Origin: Aneurinibacillus soli | GTDB lineage: Bacteria; Bacillota; Bacilli; Aneurinibacillales; Aneurinibacillaceae | Assembly: GCF_002355375.1 (NCBI RefSeq) | Contig: NZ_AP017312.1 | Span: forward strand, 3,847,001 to 3,911,000 | DNA length: 64,000 bases | Direction of reading: 5' to 3' | Shown here: positions 15,980-24,474 of the stretch, piece after piece | Layout: the number at the start of each line of letters is the position of its first letter | Position numbering within the stretch: the first letter of the stretch is position 1 | Made by a program: the position numbers and the translations under genes | Notes under the pieces: generated by a model | Seen by the model: only the letters and a program-made list of their open reading frames with translations | Database searches by the model: none | Told to the model about the DNA's origin: nothing

Positions 15980-17593
15980 TCATAAAGCTGCGAATAAATA
16001 TTCGTCCAGATGACGAAGTACGTGATTGATCTGGCGATACGAAAGAATGGCAAACACGATCGTCCCAGCTAGCAATCCGAACACCCCATAGCTGTACTCA
16101 AACCAACGGCTCAAGAGAAAGCCAACGACCGCGTTGACTACTATGGCTGGCAAAATAGCACGATTGACCAGCTTTGGTTGGGACAATGAGAACAGGATCA
16201 CCGCATTCATAAGCGCCATCGCAAGGATCAAGTATGCAATCAAAGCACAAATGAAGACAAAATATGTCGTATGACCAAATAGCAAATCCTTACCTGCAAA
16301 CGCGTAATAGCTGTCATTAGCAAGGAGCAAGGTAATAAAAACGAGAAGGCAACTCACTACTGAAGCGACTGCTGTAACTAAAAACCACTTGTGGTAGAGT
16401 TTTAAAAAATGTCGACAAAGTCGCTCGATCTCAAATCCCGAATACCCTTTTTGGCTGTCTTCCAAATCTTGCATCATTTTATTTACAACAACCTCGCTCA
16501 CGCCAAGCGGCAGCATCAGTGCGAGTAATGCAAAATCGAGCCCTAATTCATAATCTCCACGAAACCAGATGAAAAAGGGCATAAACTCGCTGTTTGCCGA
16601 CCAGGCCATCACTCGGTCTACATAAAGAAAAAAGAAGTATAAAAAACCGTAAATAAAGTAAGGCATGACTAAGTAGGTAATGACTGCCAGACGAGGTAGC
16701 TTAGGAACAATGCCTTTTTCTTCTCTCTTCTCTTCTCTTTTGAAAAAATAGAGAGATAACACCATCCCGAGAAGCGCCACAAATGCAATGGCGATCAATT
16801 GAGAAAACAGGATATCGATCTTCAACAGAACAAACAAGACAAAAACGATAAAGATTCCCAAAAGGATTAATCCGGAAAAAATGAATTCTTTACGCAGGAT
16901 ATACATCACAGTTACCGACAACCAGATCAAAGTTAAGAACACGAAATAAAGCAAAAAAATCAGAAACAAATGGTACGGCAATAAATTGAAGATGATATTG
17001 ATAAGACAAACCACCACAATGGTTAAAGCACAGAGAATATATCCCAAGCGAATAAAATAGAACGTGATCCGCCGTCCCATATTGTAATATCCTTGTTGTA
17101 AATAGAAGAATCCCCGACGGGCGATCGCTTGTGTAAATCCCCCAACAAGTAAAAAGCTAAGAATCGTAGCGATTGCAATACATGTAGCGAGATCAACTGA
17201 CAAATTCTCATATGACCAAAGGGAAAATTTAAGTGAAAGCATGGAAAAAACAGAGATCGCCATAGGTAAAGCAAAAAGTAGACCACGTAAAAAACTTCTC
17301 AACATCTCATAAAGAAGCACCCATTTACTTTTCTCCTGAGGCTTAGAAAAGGATGTAAAAACAATTTTCTGCTGCAACAGTTCCCAAATTTCCTCGGCAA
17401 GCTCAAATACCCCTTCAAGACGAAATGCTTCATACACGCGTTTGTCGTTCCATCCCATCGTCTCCAATAACACAGCAATTTCATATCGATCTTGTGGATG
17501 AATGCTGCGTTTCAGAAGATCATCAAGCAACTGGTTTAACAATTTTTTGCGGTCTGAATTGTTTTGCGTAATGGAAAATGTAGCGTTTCGCAT
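15980..17593 (-). CDS. PelG-like multi-pass membrane protein with N-terminal cytoplasmic extension
   Basis: The 537-aa product has a soluble N-terminus of about 105 residues (IHPQDRYEIAVLLETMGW, possibly helical-repeat) followed by about 12 membrane helices. These include LLVGGFTQAIARRGFFYLQ and several polytopic segments that resemble the Pel exporter PelG. PelG is the MOP-type protein working with glycosyltransferase PelF. Context supports the call, since a PelF-like gene lies three genes upstream. The N-terminal extension is not in ordinary PelG (about 450 aa) and might dock the coiled-coil proteins encoded just before it. Similarity is judged by eye. Confidence 0.6.
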   Translation of the reverse strand: MRNATFSITQNNSDRKKLLNQLLDDLLKRSIHPQDRYEIAVLLETMGWNDKRVYEAFRLEGVFELAEEIWELLQQKIVFTSFSKPQEKSKWVLLYEMLRSFLRGLLFALPMAISVFSMLSLKFSLWSYENLSVDLATCIAIATILSFLLVGGFTQAIARRGFFYLQQGYYNMGRRITFYFIRLGYILCALTIVVVCLINIIFNLLPYHLFLIFLLYFVFLTLIWLSVTVMYILRKEFIFSGLILLGIFIVFVLFVLLKIDILFSQLIAIAFVALLGMVLSLYFFKREEKREEKGIVPKLPRLAVITYLVMPYFIYGFLYFFFLYVDRVMAWSANSEFMPFFIWFRGDYELGLDFALLALMLPLGVSEVVVNKMMQDLEDSQKGYSGFEIERLCRHFLKLYHKWFLVTAVASVVSCLLVFITLLLANDSYYAFAGKDLLFGHTTYFVFICALIAYLILAMALMNAVILFSLSQPKLVNRAILPAIVVNAVVGFLLSRWFEYSYGVFGLLAGTIVFAILSYRQINHVLRHLDEYLFAAL

Positions 17594-17595
17594 GG

Positions 17596-18585
17596 CTATT
17601 TATCTTCCGTTACACTAGGAATTCTCATGTTCACGATCAGATCAGGAAGTTTTCCTTCTTGTTCCGCTAGCCTTATAATTTCCAATGTAATCGCCTCTTT
17701 TTCTGCAATAATTAGACGACCATCTTGCGCAAATAAATCTTTGCCTGCCAATTTACCGACAATGTATCGGTTGCGAATTGACATAATCTCAGATGATAAT
17801 GCCGCACTTTCCTTCGAATCCTCATTACTTTCTGTTCTCTTGTCTTGTGGCTTCAGTTCTGATTGGGGGTTCTTTGGCTCAAAGAAATCAAAGGTTTCTA
17901 AATCTGAGGACAAATTGCTCACATTCGCGGGGGCAGAGGATAATTCTGGTTCCACTAAATCAATGGTTTCATACGGCTGAATACTTCCCCAAAATTCAGA
18001 GGGCCCTTCCTGTTGTTCTGAAGTCGAGACTGTTTTAAGCTGAGTGATTGTTACTTTTTCTTCTTCGCTAACCTCAAAAAGGGAAGGACGATCCTCATGT
18101 TGTGATGCTGCTAAGTCAGACAGTGATGGGTCATCACTTTCTAGCAAGTTCAGCGAGGACGAGTGGAATTTTTGTATTGTAGATCCAAACTCCTGCAGTT
18201 GCGATTCCAAAACCTGCCCGTAATAATCGGCTTGTTTCTCAATGCGATGAATCATTTGTTCGTGCTTCGCTCTTTTTTGTTCCATTTGTTGTTGCAAATC
18301 GAAAAGTTCTTGTTGCGTATGACGCTGTAGTGCTTGAATTGCATCTTGTGTACGCTTCAAAACTAAGTCCTGAAACAATTGATAAGAGGAGATAGTTGGT
18401 TTCTTGTGTGAAAGTTCCTCCCATTCCGCCTGCAAGCACTCTTGTTCTGCAACCTGTGCTTCCACTTTAGACTGCAGTTCTAACAATTGCTGTTCTTGCA
18501 GATGTTTCAATTTGAGAATATACGCCGATACCTTTTTTGGACTTAACCCGAACAGAGAACGTCTAAGGCGCAAACGATCATCCAT
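17596..18585 (-). CDS. Coiled-coil protein with DivIVA-like N-terminal motif and small C-terminal beta domain
   Basis: The 329-aa product begins with LFGLSPKKVSAYILKL, similar in pattern to the membrane-binding G-Y/L...V..[YF]I motif of DivIVA/GpsB proteins. A coiled coil (about 20-140, very Gln/Glu-rich) and a low-complexity acidic linker follow. A conserved-looking tail (about 270-320) contains VGKLAGKDLFAQDGRLIIAE then KLPDLIVNM. I know this type of tail as a PRC-barrel-like module but cannot prove it. The gene sits two bases before the PelG-like gene and overlaps the other coiled-coil gene by eight bases. The likely job is scaffolding or placing the EPS machine. Confidence 0.6.
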   Translation of the reverse strand: MDDRLRLRRSLFGLSPKKVSAYILKLKHLQEQQLLELQSKVEAQVAEQECLQAEWEELSHKKPTISSYQLFQDLVLKRTQDAIQALQRHTQQELFDLQQQMEQKRAKHEQMIHRIEKQADYYGQVLESQLQEFGSTIQKFHSSSLNLLESDDPSLSDLAASQHEDRPSLFEVSEEEKVTITQLKTVSTSEQQEGPSEFWGSIQPYETIDLVEPELSSAPANVSNLSSDLETFDFFEPKNPQSELKPQDKRTESNEDSKESAALSSEIMSIRNRYIVGKLAGKDLFAQDGRLIIAEKEAITLEIIRLAEQEGKLPDLIVNMRIPSVTEDK

Positions 18586-18991
18586 GTTCTCCCTCCCTTA
18601 TTCTTCTCTGAATCAAAGACTCAAGATTGCCGAGTTTTTCAAGCGCCTGACTCACAACTGCTTTCTGGTGCAACTGATTGATCTTCAGTATTTCTTCGTC
18701 TTTTTGCTCAAAAATTTTCAACTCTTCGTGCATCTCAAAAACTGCTTTTGTCTGTTCAATGTGAGCTTGTAGCAGCGTCGATACATGCTGATCCATGTCG
18801 GACGTTTCTTGAAGCTCCTGTTGCAAATTTATTATCTCAGCACGAAGTTTTTTGTTCGTATGCGCAAGTTCTTCCAGACGTTCTTGTAGCTGCTGATACC
18901 GTTTCTCGTGTTCGAGCTGCAGAGATTGGATCAATTGTTTGACGGAATTCGAGGAATATCCCCACAATGCCAACTTGGTAATCTTATCCAT
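18578..18991 (-). CDS. Short coiled-coil protein, paired with the next gene
   Basis: The 137-aa product is almost entirely coiled coil (residues 20-125). Its N-terminus LALWGYSSNSVKQLIQSL shares the pattern L-x-G-[YL]-S-x3-V-x3-I with the N-terminus of the following protein, suggesting a paralogous or interacting pair. It has no enzyme motif. GATAGGGGG precedes ATG. The gap to the upstream PelF-like gene is 58 bases, and the overlap with the next gene is eight bases. Confidence 0.6.
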   Translation of the reverse strand: MDKITKLALWGYSSNSVKQLIQSLQLEHEKRYQQLQERLEELAHTNKKLRAEIINLQQELQETSDMDQHVSTLLQAHIEQTKAVFEMHEELKIFEQKDEEILKINQLHQKAVVSQALEKLGNLESLIQRRIREGEHG

Positions 18992-19049
18992 AAAAACCCC
19001 CTATCAGAAATTCTTTTCAGGCAGTCTCGCGGTCCATATCTTCCAGCAG

Positions 19050-20783
19050 TTATACCAACGCTGAGTATTTTTCAAGTTCTTGAAAGGCTAAGTCGTATTC
19101 ACCCAAACGATTGTAGGCTTCGGATATTTCGGTCAATAGAACAGGCGTGTAAGGGGACTCCACCTTTTCTTTTAATGCAGTGCGAAAATGAGAGATTGCT
19201 TCCTGATACAGACCACAAGACATAAGGGCATACCCTTTTTCCAGCAAAAGCTTTTGATTTTCAAGCTTCGTATCCTTTCGGAAGATCAAAACGTTTTCTT
19301 TCGCATGAGACGCTAAGCGAATGTAACTTTTCAAATACAAATCCAATACTTTATCTAGTGTAAAAAAGTTAAGCGCGCGCTCTCTGGCTTCTCTACCCAG
19401 TTCACTTCGAAGCAAAGAATTGTTTAACAATTTTAAAATTGCCTCAGCGAATGCTTCCGGGTCAATGGGATCTACCAGAAGGCCTGTGTTCCCTAGTGCT
19501 TCTTTCACACCGCCTACATCGGTTGCAACCACTGGCTTCCCAACCATCATCGCTTCGACAACAGAGTACGGAAAAGCTTCTGAAATGCTGGTCAAGGCAA
19601 TGATATCTCCACTTTGATATGCAGCTACTATATTACTTGTATGTCCAGCAAAGATAAAAGAGTCATGTAATCGTAGTTTTTCGCGCAACTCCTTACATTC
19701 TTCAAAATACTCTGAAACCGATACAGACCCGTACAAGACGAATTTTACATTTGGGAAACGATCTCGGACGATGGCAGCCGCCCGCAAAAACGTCAGAATA
19801 TCTTTTACCGGGTCAATGCGAGCTGTCATGACCACTGTAGGAATAACATTCGGCGAAGAAGGCGTATCCGTAAACACATGTTGATCGACACCGTTCTGGA
19901 TGACATGAATTCGATCGATTGGAACCCCGAATCTTGTTTCCCACCGGGTATTATATTGACAGACCGGTGACACTTGATCCGCATATGTGTAATTTAAAGT
20001 AGAGATCGATTGAATGAACCGGATCAAGAACGTAGTCAAAAAAGAAGAATACCCACGCTTTGACAGGGAAATGTATTGTTCGCGAAGATATATGCCGTGC
20101 TCAGTAAGCAAGAATGGTGTATTATTTTTCAACTTTGCCAACACACATGGGATGCCACAAAAAGCAGCCGCAGTAGAATGTGTCACATGGGTCTCTGGTA
20201 TGGGTGCATTGACGATGCTCAGAAATCTGTACAACCAGCCTAAACTTTGAATTAAACCGTACACATCCGGTTGGCTCAATCGGAATGTTTTATTAGATGA
20301 AGCTTTAAGAATAAAATCTTTATACACATTCCAGGTGAGCTCCGATTTAAAACTTACCTGGTAGTCAAACTTTTGGAAGTAATGATAAAGATCGAGTAAC
20401 ACGTGAGCAAATTGTTGAGGTTTTTTCACTTCACTGATAACTTCTTCTATCAATCGAATAAAAAGAGGGATAAAGTGCTCTTGAACAGTTAGTGTAGTCG
20501 TATTTTCTTTTGAAAGATAGATTTCAGAAAACGGGACAGCAAGATGTTCTTTTGGCTCCTCCATTCCCCACAAAGGCACTGTTTGCAGACTCGCATTCTT
20601 CGGTAGTTGAAATTTTTGTGTCACAAAAGGGTTGGCTATGATGCTGTAAATAAAAAAATCCACCACATCCAGCTTGTTGATCAAATTTTCACACCACGTA
20701 CTGACTCCACCTTGATGAAAAGGATATGTGCCTTCTGTCGATAACAACACTCGAATTTGGTCTGTCAACGGATTCAACTCCAC
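19050..20783 (-). CDS. pelF: PelF-like GT4 glycosyltransferase with C-terminal TPR
   Basis: The 577-aa product begins RVLLSTEGTYPFHQGGVSTW, the hallmark of PelF, the UDP-sugar-dependent cytoplasmic transferase of Pel polysaccharide. The GT4 nucleotide-sugar site is in EAFPYSVVEAMMVGKPVVAT (E-x7-E). Ordinary PelF ends near residue 500. Here about 70 extra residues form a TPR-like pair (KGYALMSCGLYQEAISHF, then AYNRLGEYDLAFQELEK), a role usually played by PelE. It is the first gene of the leftward operon. The start is uncertain: GTG 20783, or TTG 20768 behind GTGGAG. Confidence 0.85.
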   Translation of the reverse strand: MELNPLTDQIRVLLSTEGTYPFHQGGVSTWCENLINKLDVVDFFIYSIIANPFVTQKFQLPKNASLQTVPLWGMEEPKEHLAVPFSEIYLSKENTTTLTVQEHFIPLFIRLIEEVISEVKKPQQFAHVLLDLYHYFQKFDYQVSFKSELTWNVYKDFILKASSNKTFRLSQPDVYGLIQSLGWLYRFLSIVNAPIPETHVTHSTAAAFCGIPCVLAKLKNNTPFLLTEHGIYLREQYISLSKRGYSSFLTTFLIRFIQSISTLNYTYADQVSPVCQYNTRWETRFGVPIDRIHVIQNGVDQHVFTDTPSSPNVIPTVVMTARIDPVKDILTFLRAAAIVRDRFPNVKFVLYGSVSVSEYFEECKELREKLRLHDSFIFAGHTSNIVAAYQSGDIIALTSISEAFPYSVVEAMMVGKPVVATDVGGVKEALGNTGLLVDPIDPEAFAEAILKLLNNSLLRSELGREARERALNFFTLDKVLDLYLKSYIRLASHAKENVLIFRKDTKLENQKLLLEKGYALMSCGLYQEAISHFRTALKEKVESPYTPVLLTEISEAYNRLGEYDLAFQELEKYSALV

Positions 20784-20959
20784 TAAGATTTATTCAAATA
20801 TAGAACTATCCTATATGACTCTCCACTTACACGAGCAATTATGTTATTTTTCCTTCCCGTCCTTACTTTTACTTCATCCTCATACAAATTATGATAACGA
20901 TTTTTCTAAAAAAATAAAAAATACGTACCTCCACTTTTGTCCCCTTTTTACCTATTCCT

Positions 20960-21114
20960 AACAAGAAAAAGTTATGCTAGAAAAGCAGGAAAAAGGTGCA
21001 AGGAATCAGGATTTCTCCTTTTTTCTCACACCTTTTTTCCGCTCTTTTGCACAACTTTATTTCAATTTTGCTACGAGTTTATTTTATGTGGCACAGGTTT
21101 ATTTTTTGGTTACA
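20960..21114 (+). repeat. Diverged solo right end of an older related transposon
   Basis: These 155 bases match the last part of the 462-bp repeats (about 90% by eye), including three packed sites GCACAACTTTATT, GCTACGAGTTTATT and GGCACAGGTTTATT and the terminus GGTTACA (21108-21114). It is followed by ACACA, the same five bases found after the intact right end at 62163. It is therefore a remnant of an earlier element at the same attachment point; its left part is missing. Confidence 0.8.
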
Positions 21115-21119
21115 ACACA
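21115..21119. repeat. Target-site duplication, left copy (ACACA)
   Basis: Five bases ACACA directly before the left terminus TGTTCCG. They are repeated at 62164-62168 directly after the right terminus CGTTACA. A 5-bp duplication is the rule for Tn7-like insertion. Confidence 0.85.
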
Positions 21120-21581
21120 TGTTCCGAATTAATAAAGTCGTGCTACCCAATCCCCCTTCAACCCGCATTCCTATGCCACCTAATTTATCCCATTTGAAAT
21201 AAAGTCGTTCACGAATCGCTCATTTTCCCGATTTTTTTCTCCATTTTTTCTGCCACAACTTTATTCTTTTATAAATAAAGTCGTGCTACAAAGGAAAGGG
21301 ATTGGGGGCACAGGTACAGGCTTTTTTTCTGCCTTTTTTCATGCTTTTGGGGTTCGTAGAACCCTCCTCTCTTTCTTTTCAATCCTTGTTATAATAAGGT
21401 TTTTTCACTTTTCATCAGCTTTTTAAACCAGGAAAAAGGTATGGTATCAAAACAAGAAAAAGGTGCAAGGAATCGGGATTTCTCCTTTTTTCTCACACCT
21501 TTTTTCAGCTCTTTTGAGCAACTTTATTTCGATTTTGCTACGAGTTTATTTAATGTGGCACGGGTTTATTTTTTCGTTACA
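21120..21581 (+). repeat. 462-bp mini-element copy A (complete left and right Tn7-like ends)
   Basis: Identical to 61702-62163 by eye. Left-type sites (AATAAAGTCG...) are at 21131-21146, 21198-21213 and 21274-21289, spaced 67 and 76 bases. Right-type sites are at 21516-21528, 21537-21550 and 21557-21570, about 20 bases apart. One inverted site lies at 21252-21265. Three dispersed left sites and packed right sites reproduce the TnsB-site layout of Tn7. The roughly 220 bases between the ends contain no gene. Confidence 0.88.
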
Positions 21582-21633
21582 TAGTAGGAATAAGGATTAA
21601 AGAAAAAGGTAACTTACTCACCTTCTCCACCAT

Positions 21634-22749
21634 TCAGATATTTAAATTACTGAGCAATTCCTCTACTCGATCTTTTTCTTTTTTTGTAAAGGAGGATACC
21701 TTTCTTTCAATTTTAGATAATATTGATTCATCTTCTAAAGTTCTTTTGGATTTTTCCATACTCTTGATTATATTGATGAGTTCCTTTTTTGTTATGAAAT
21801 TCTTAACGTCATTAGGTAGAACACTCTCCGATTGTCGAGATATGACTATTTTGTCCCAAAACTTTTTCGTGAGTATTCTGTAACCAGTTGCAATTGACAC
21901 CATTTCATTAACTCTACCTTTTCTATAAGAAAACATACTATCATCTTTCATAGCGATATAAACAGGGTTATTTACATTTTCACTTGAGAATATTACCCTC
22001 TCATCACTAGACAAAAGAACTAACGTACTTAATAATGCATCAAATTCATCATCAGTAATAATTGTCTTATCGGTTTCAGCGACAATCGAAAAATCCTCTA
22101 ATAGTTTAGCAAATCGATCAGATTTTTCCGTTTTACCAGAAAGAGAATGTGTTATCCATGCCCCTTCTTTCATATCCCATTGTGCCAAAGTTTCCTTGTA
22201 TTGCCTCATGTCACCTTTTCCATTCAAATCATTCTGATTGCCTTCCCTATAAAGTTGAAGGATAGTTGCGGCAGGATACGTTTCAAACAATCTTTTATTT
22301 AATGGATCCTTACCGTTTTTCATTAAGCACTTCATCCCACTACGAATTCCTTCTGCTCTTTTTGACAGAGTCTCTAAGCGACCTGGTGGGGCGCCATTAA
22401 AAAATTTATCAACATCTCGTGAAATGTACTCCCAAAACCTTCGCCAATTTTTTTCTTCTACAGGCGGGACAATTAATGGCTCGATTGGGGCATCAATAAC
22501 AAGTGGATAAAGTTTATTTTTTAAAATAAACCTTATATCATTTTTCTCAAGTACCTCTACAGGTTGATTATTATCCTGATTAGGAAAATATGGCATTATA
22601 TTGGATATTATTTTTATTTCTTTCTTTCCAACATTACTGTCGCAATCCTGATCAATTCGTTGAGATTTGACCAATGCACCTTTGTCACTTCCGTATCCGA
22701 CCAAATCCAAGCCATATACCCATGTAATTTTTTCCTCATTACTATGCAT
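21634..22749 (-). CDS. DUF429 domain protein (predicted RNase H-fold nuclease)
   Basis: The 371-aa product has WVYGLDLVGYGSDKGALV at the N-terminus, PLVIDAPIEPL, ETYPAATILQLY and a later DDEFDALLSTLVLL. This order (G-x-D, IDAP, YPAA, D-x2-DALL) is that of DUF429 proteins, predicted RNase H-like nucleases. ATG 22749 follows AAAGGA by nine bases. It is the second gene of a pair with DUF1643 (28 bases apart). In an island of defence genes a nuclease effector role is plausible but unproven. Confidence 0.7.
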   Translation of the reverse strand: MHSNEEKITWVYGLDLVGYGSDKGALVKSQRIDQDCDSNVGKKEIKIISNIMPYFPNQDNNQPVEVLEKNDIRFILKNKLYPLVIDAPIEPLIVPPVEEKNWRRFWEYISRDVDKFFNGAPPGRLETLSKRAEGIRSGMKCLMKNGKDPLNKRLFETYPAATILQLYREGNQNDLNGKGDMRQYKETLAQWDMKEGAWITHSLSGKTEKSDRFAKLLEDFSIVAETDKTIITDDEFDALLSTLVLLSSDERVIFSSENVNNPVYIAMKDDSMFSYRKGRVNEMVSIATGYRILTKKFWDKIVISRQSESVLPNDVKNFITKKELINIIKSMEKSKRTLEDESILSKIERKVSSFTKKEKDRVEELLSNLNI

Positions 22750-22777
22750 ATTAGACGTTCCTTTCAATTTATCGAGA

Positions 22778-23320
22778 CTAAATCACACATATGTTGCCAT
22801 TATTGTCTACCTTACAACTTATCAACTCATTACTATCACCAAGAGTGCGTACATATTTAGGCTGGGACTTGTTTGTAATACCGAAGCACCACAATTTATG
22901 ATTGTGTTTTTTTAGAAGTTCAATAAACCTTGGATTCTTACTAACCACAGATCCACCATTACCCCAAAATAGTACAACCTTCTCGGATTCCTCAACAACT
23001 TTCTGGATATATTCGAAATTTTCGCTATCAAACTTCTTATATTCCCTTGGGAATAATTTCTTTGAGTCGCTTGTCTTTGCAAATAAGTTTACCACTTCAA
23101 TCGAACCATGTTGGTGTTGGTCAACGAGCAACTTGGTTATTTTCCCCAATGTTTGACCAAGTACAAACGGGTTGGGATTTACTTGTTTTGGATTAAACAT
23201 GATCACTCCAACTTTAGGCTTTGTACTGTCCCACCTTCTAAATAATCGGTATCGAACGTCCTTTTCCATATCAAAATCATTATAGGCATCCAATATATAC
23301 CATTTCTGTTCACTCGACAT
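22778..23320 (-). CDS. DUF1643 domain protein
   Basis: The 180-aa product shows YRLFRRWDSTKPKVGVIMFN (in place of the usual R..L.R.W....V.fIMLNPS), EVVNLFA, VVLFWGNGG and LWCFGITNKSQPKY, the DUF1643 signature. The biochemical function is unknown, and members are common in phages and mobile elements. It begins the two-gene unit with the DUF429 gene. GGGGG precedes a tandem ATG (23323/23320). Confidence 0.82.
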   Translation of the reverse strand: MSSEQKWYILDAYNDFDMEKDVRYRLFRRWDSTKPKVGVIMFNPKQVNPNPFVLGQTLGKITKLLVDQHQHGSIEVVNLFAKTSDSKKLFPREYKKFDSENFEYIQKVVEESEKVVLFWGNGGSVVSKNPRFIELLKKHNHKLWCFGITNKSQPKYVRTLGDSNELISCKVDNNGNICVI

Positions 23321-23542
23321 CATTCCACCCCCATTTCTCTCATGCCCTTGCCCATAATTGAATTACTGTTTAGTTCGTGAAAAGAAAAAGATACCTTTGC
23401 ATAATAACTGGTAAAAGCAGTTTAACAAAAGAAGTAGCTACCTTAGACTTGATTGGCTTGTATACATGCTATTAGCTGAATCTTTGGTTTGCGGTAATTT
23501 TCCGAAATATATATCAGCTGGGAAATCATTAAATATTACCTA

Positions 23543-24406
23543 TTACATTACTTCTCGTACATTCAAAACTCGATCTTCTGAAACACTTTGTTCATCTATC
23601 ATTCGAACAATAGGATTATCGTGTTCACTCCAGGATCGGCAATACTGATTACATAGATAATACAAACAGTGGCGTATAATACGGTATTGAGTCTGCTTAA
23701 TGTTAAGTTTCTTCGATCCATCAAAAATGATCTCTCCAACATTAGCCTTAAAAGTGATAATAAACGGAGTCACTTCCTTACACAAATTCCTGATAGCTTG
23801 TTGTTCTCCTAATACCCTAAGCATATTGTCAACAATCTCAGGAAGATATCGAATATGTCGTACATCTCCGTTTTCGAAAATATCCCCGTTAAACAGAAAG
23901 CCATTAACACACTTATCTGGAGGACTAAAGCGATTCCCTTCCAAACGATTAATAATCATTTGTGCAGTAGGTGACTCGCTCCCATTCAGAAATGATCTCC
24001 AATCAATTAGATTACCTTTGAAAAATGTTATTAGCCTATCTTTTTCTTTGTAAAATGTTAATCCAATTTTTTCTAATCTATATTTTAGTTCGTTGTTTTC
24101 AGTCAATGCATCAAACAAATTGTAAAGTGGTTCTTTTTCTATAATCTGTTTTGAAGTTCTTGTCGTTAAATGAAACAATGTTATGAAATCAAAATTAGGT
24201 ATAGTTGTCATATCAAGGTGGGTTATTTCAGAAAGAAAACTCAGAAAATGTGGGATACTTATTTCCGTTTGTGGTGGATACTTTTCTTTCAGTTTATTTA
24301 AGTTTCTTAGTATATAATATTGAATGAACTCTTTTTTCACTTTCAACAATTGCTCAAGAGAATCGTATATTGAATTTTGGTTTGATGTATCTATTATGAC
24401 TTCCAT
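23543..24406 (-). CDS. Unknown protein, 287 aa
   Basis: I do not recognise this protein. It is soluble and mixed alpha/beta, with an Asn/Asp-rich middle (FLFNGDIFENGDVRHIRYLP) and a C-terminal RHCLYYLCNQYCRSW. AGGAAGG precedes ATG. It is third in a leftward set with the XRE-ImmA/IrrE gene (68-base gap) and the 25710-26453 gene, which may be one module. Confidence 0.6.
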   Translation of the reverse strand: MEVIIDTSNQNSIYDSLEQLLKVKKEFIQYYILRNLNKLKEKYPPQTEISIPHFLSFLSEITHLDMTTIPNFDFITLFHLTTRTSKQIIEKEPLYNLFDALTENNELKYRLEKIGLTFYKEKDRLITFFKGNLIDWRSFLNGSESPTAQMIINRLEGNRFSPPDKCVNGFLFNGDIFENGDVRHIRYLPEIVDNMLRVLGEQQAIRNLCKEVTPFIITFKANVGEIIFDGSKKLNIKQTQYRIIRHCLYYLCNQYCRSWSEHDNPIVRMIDEQSVSEDRVLNVREVM

Positions 24407-24474
24407 TATTTATCCTTCCTAAGATCTTTACAATTTACAAGAAAAAGTCGATCAGATTGACCGACTGATAATAA

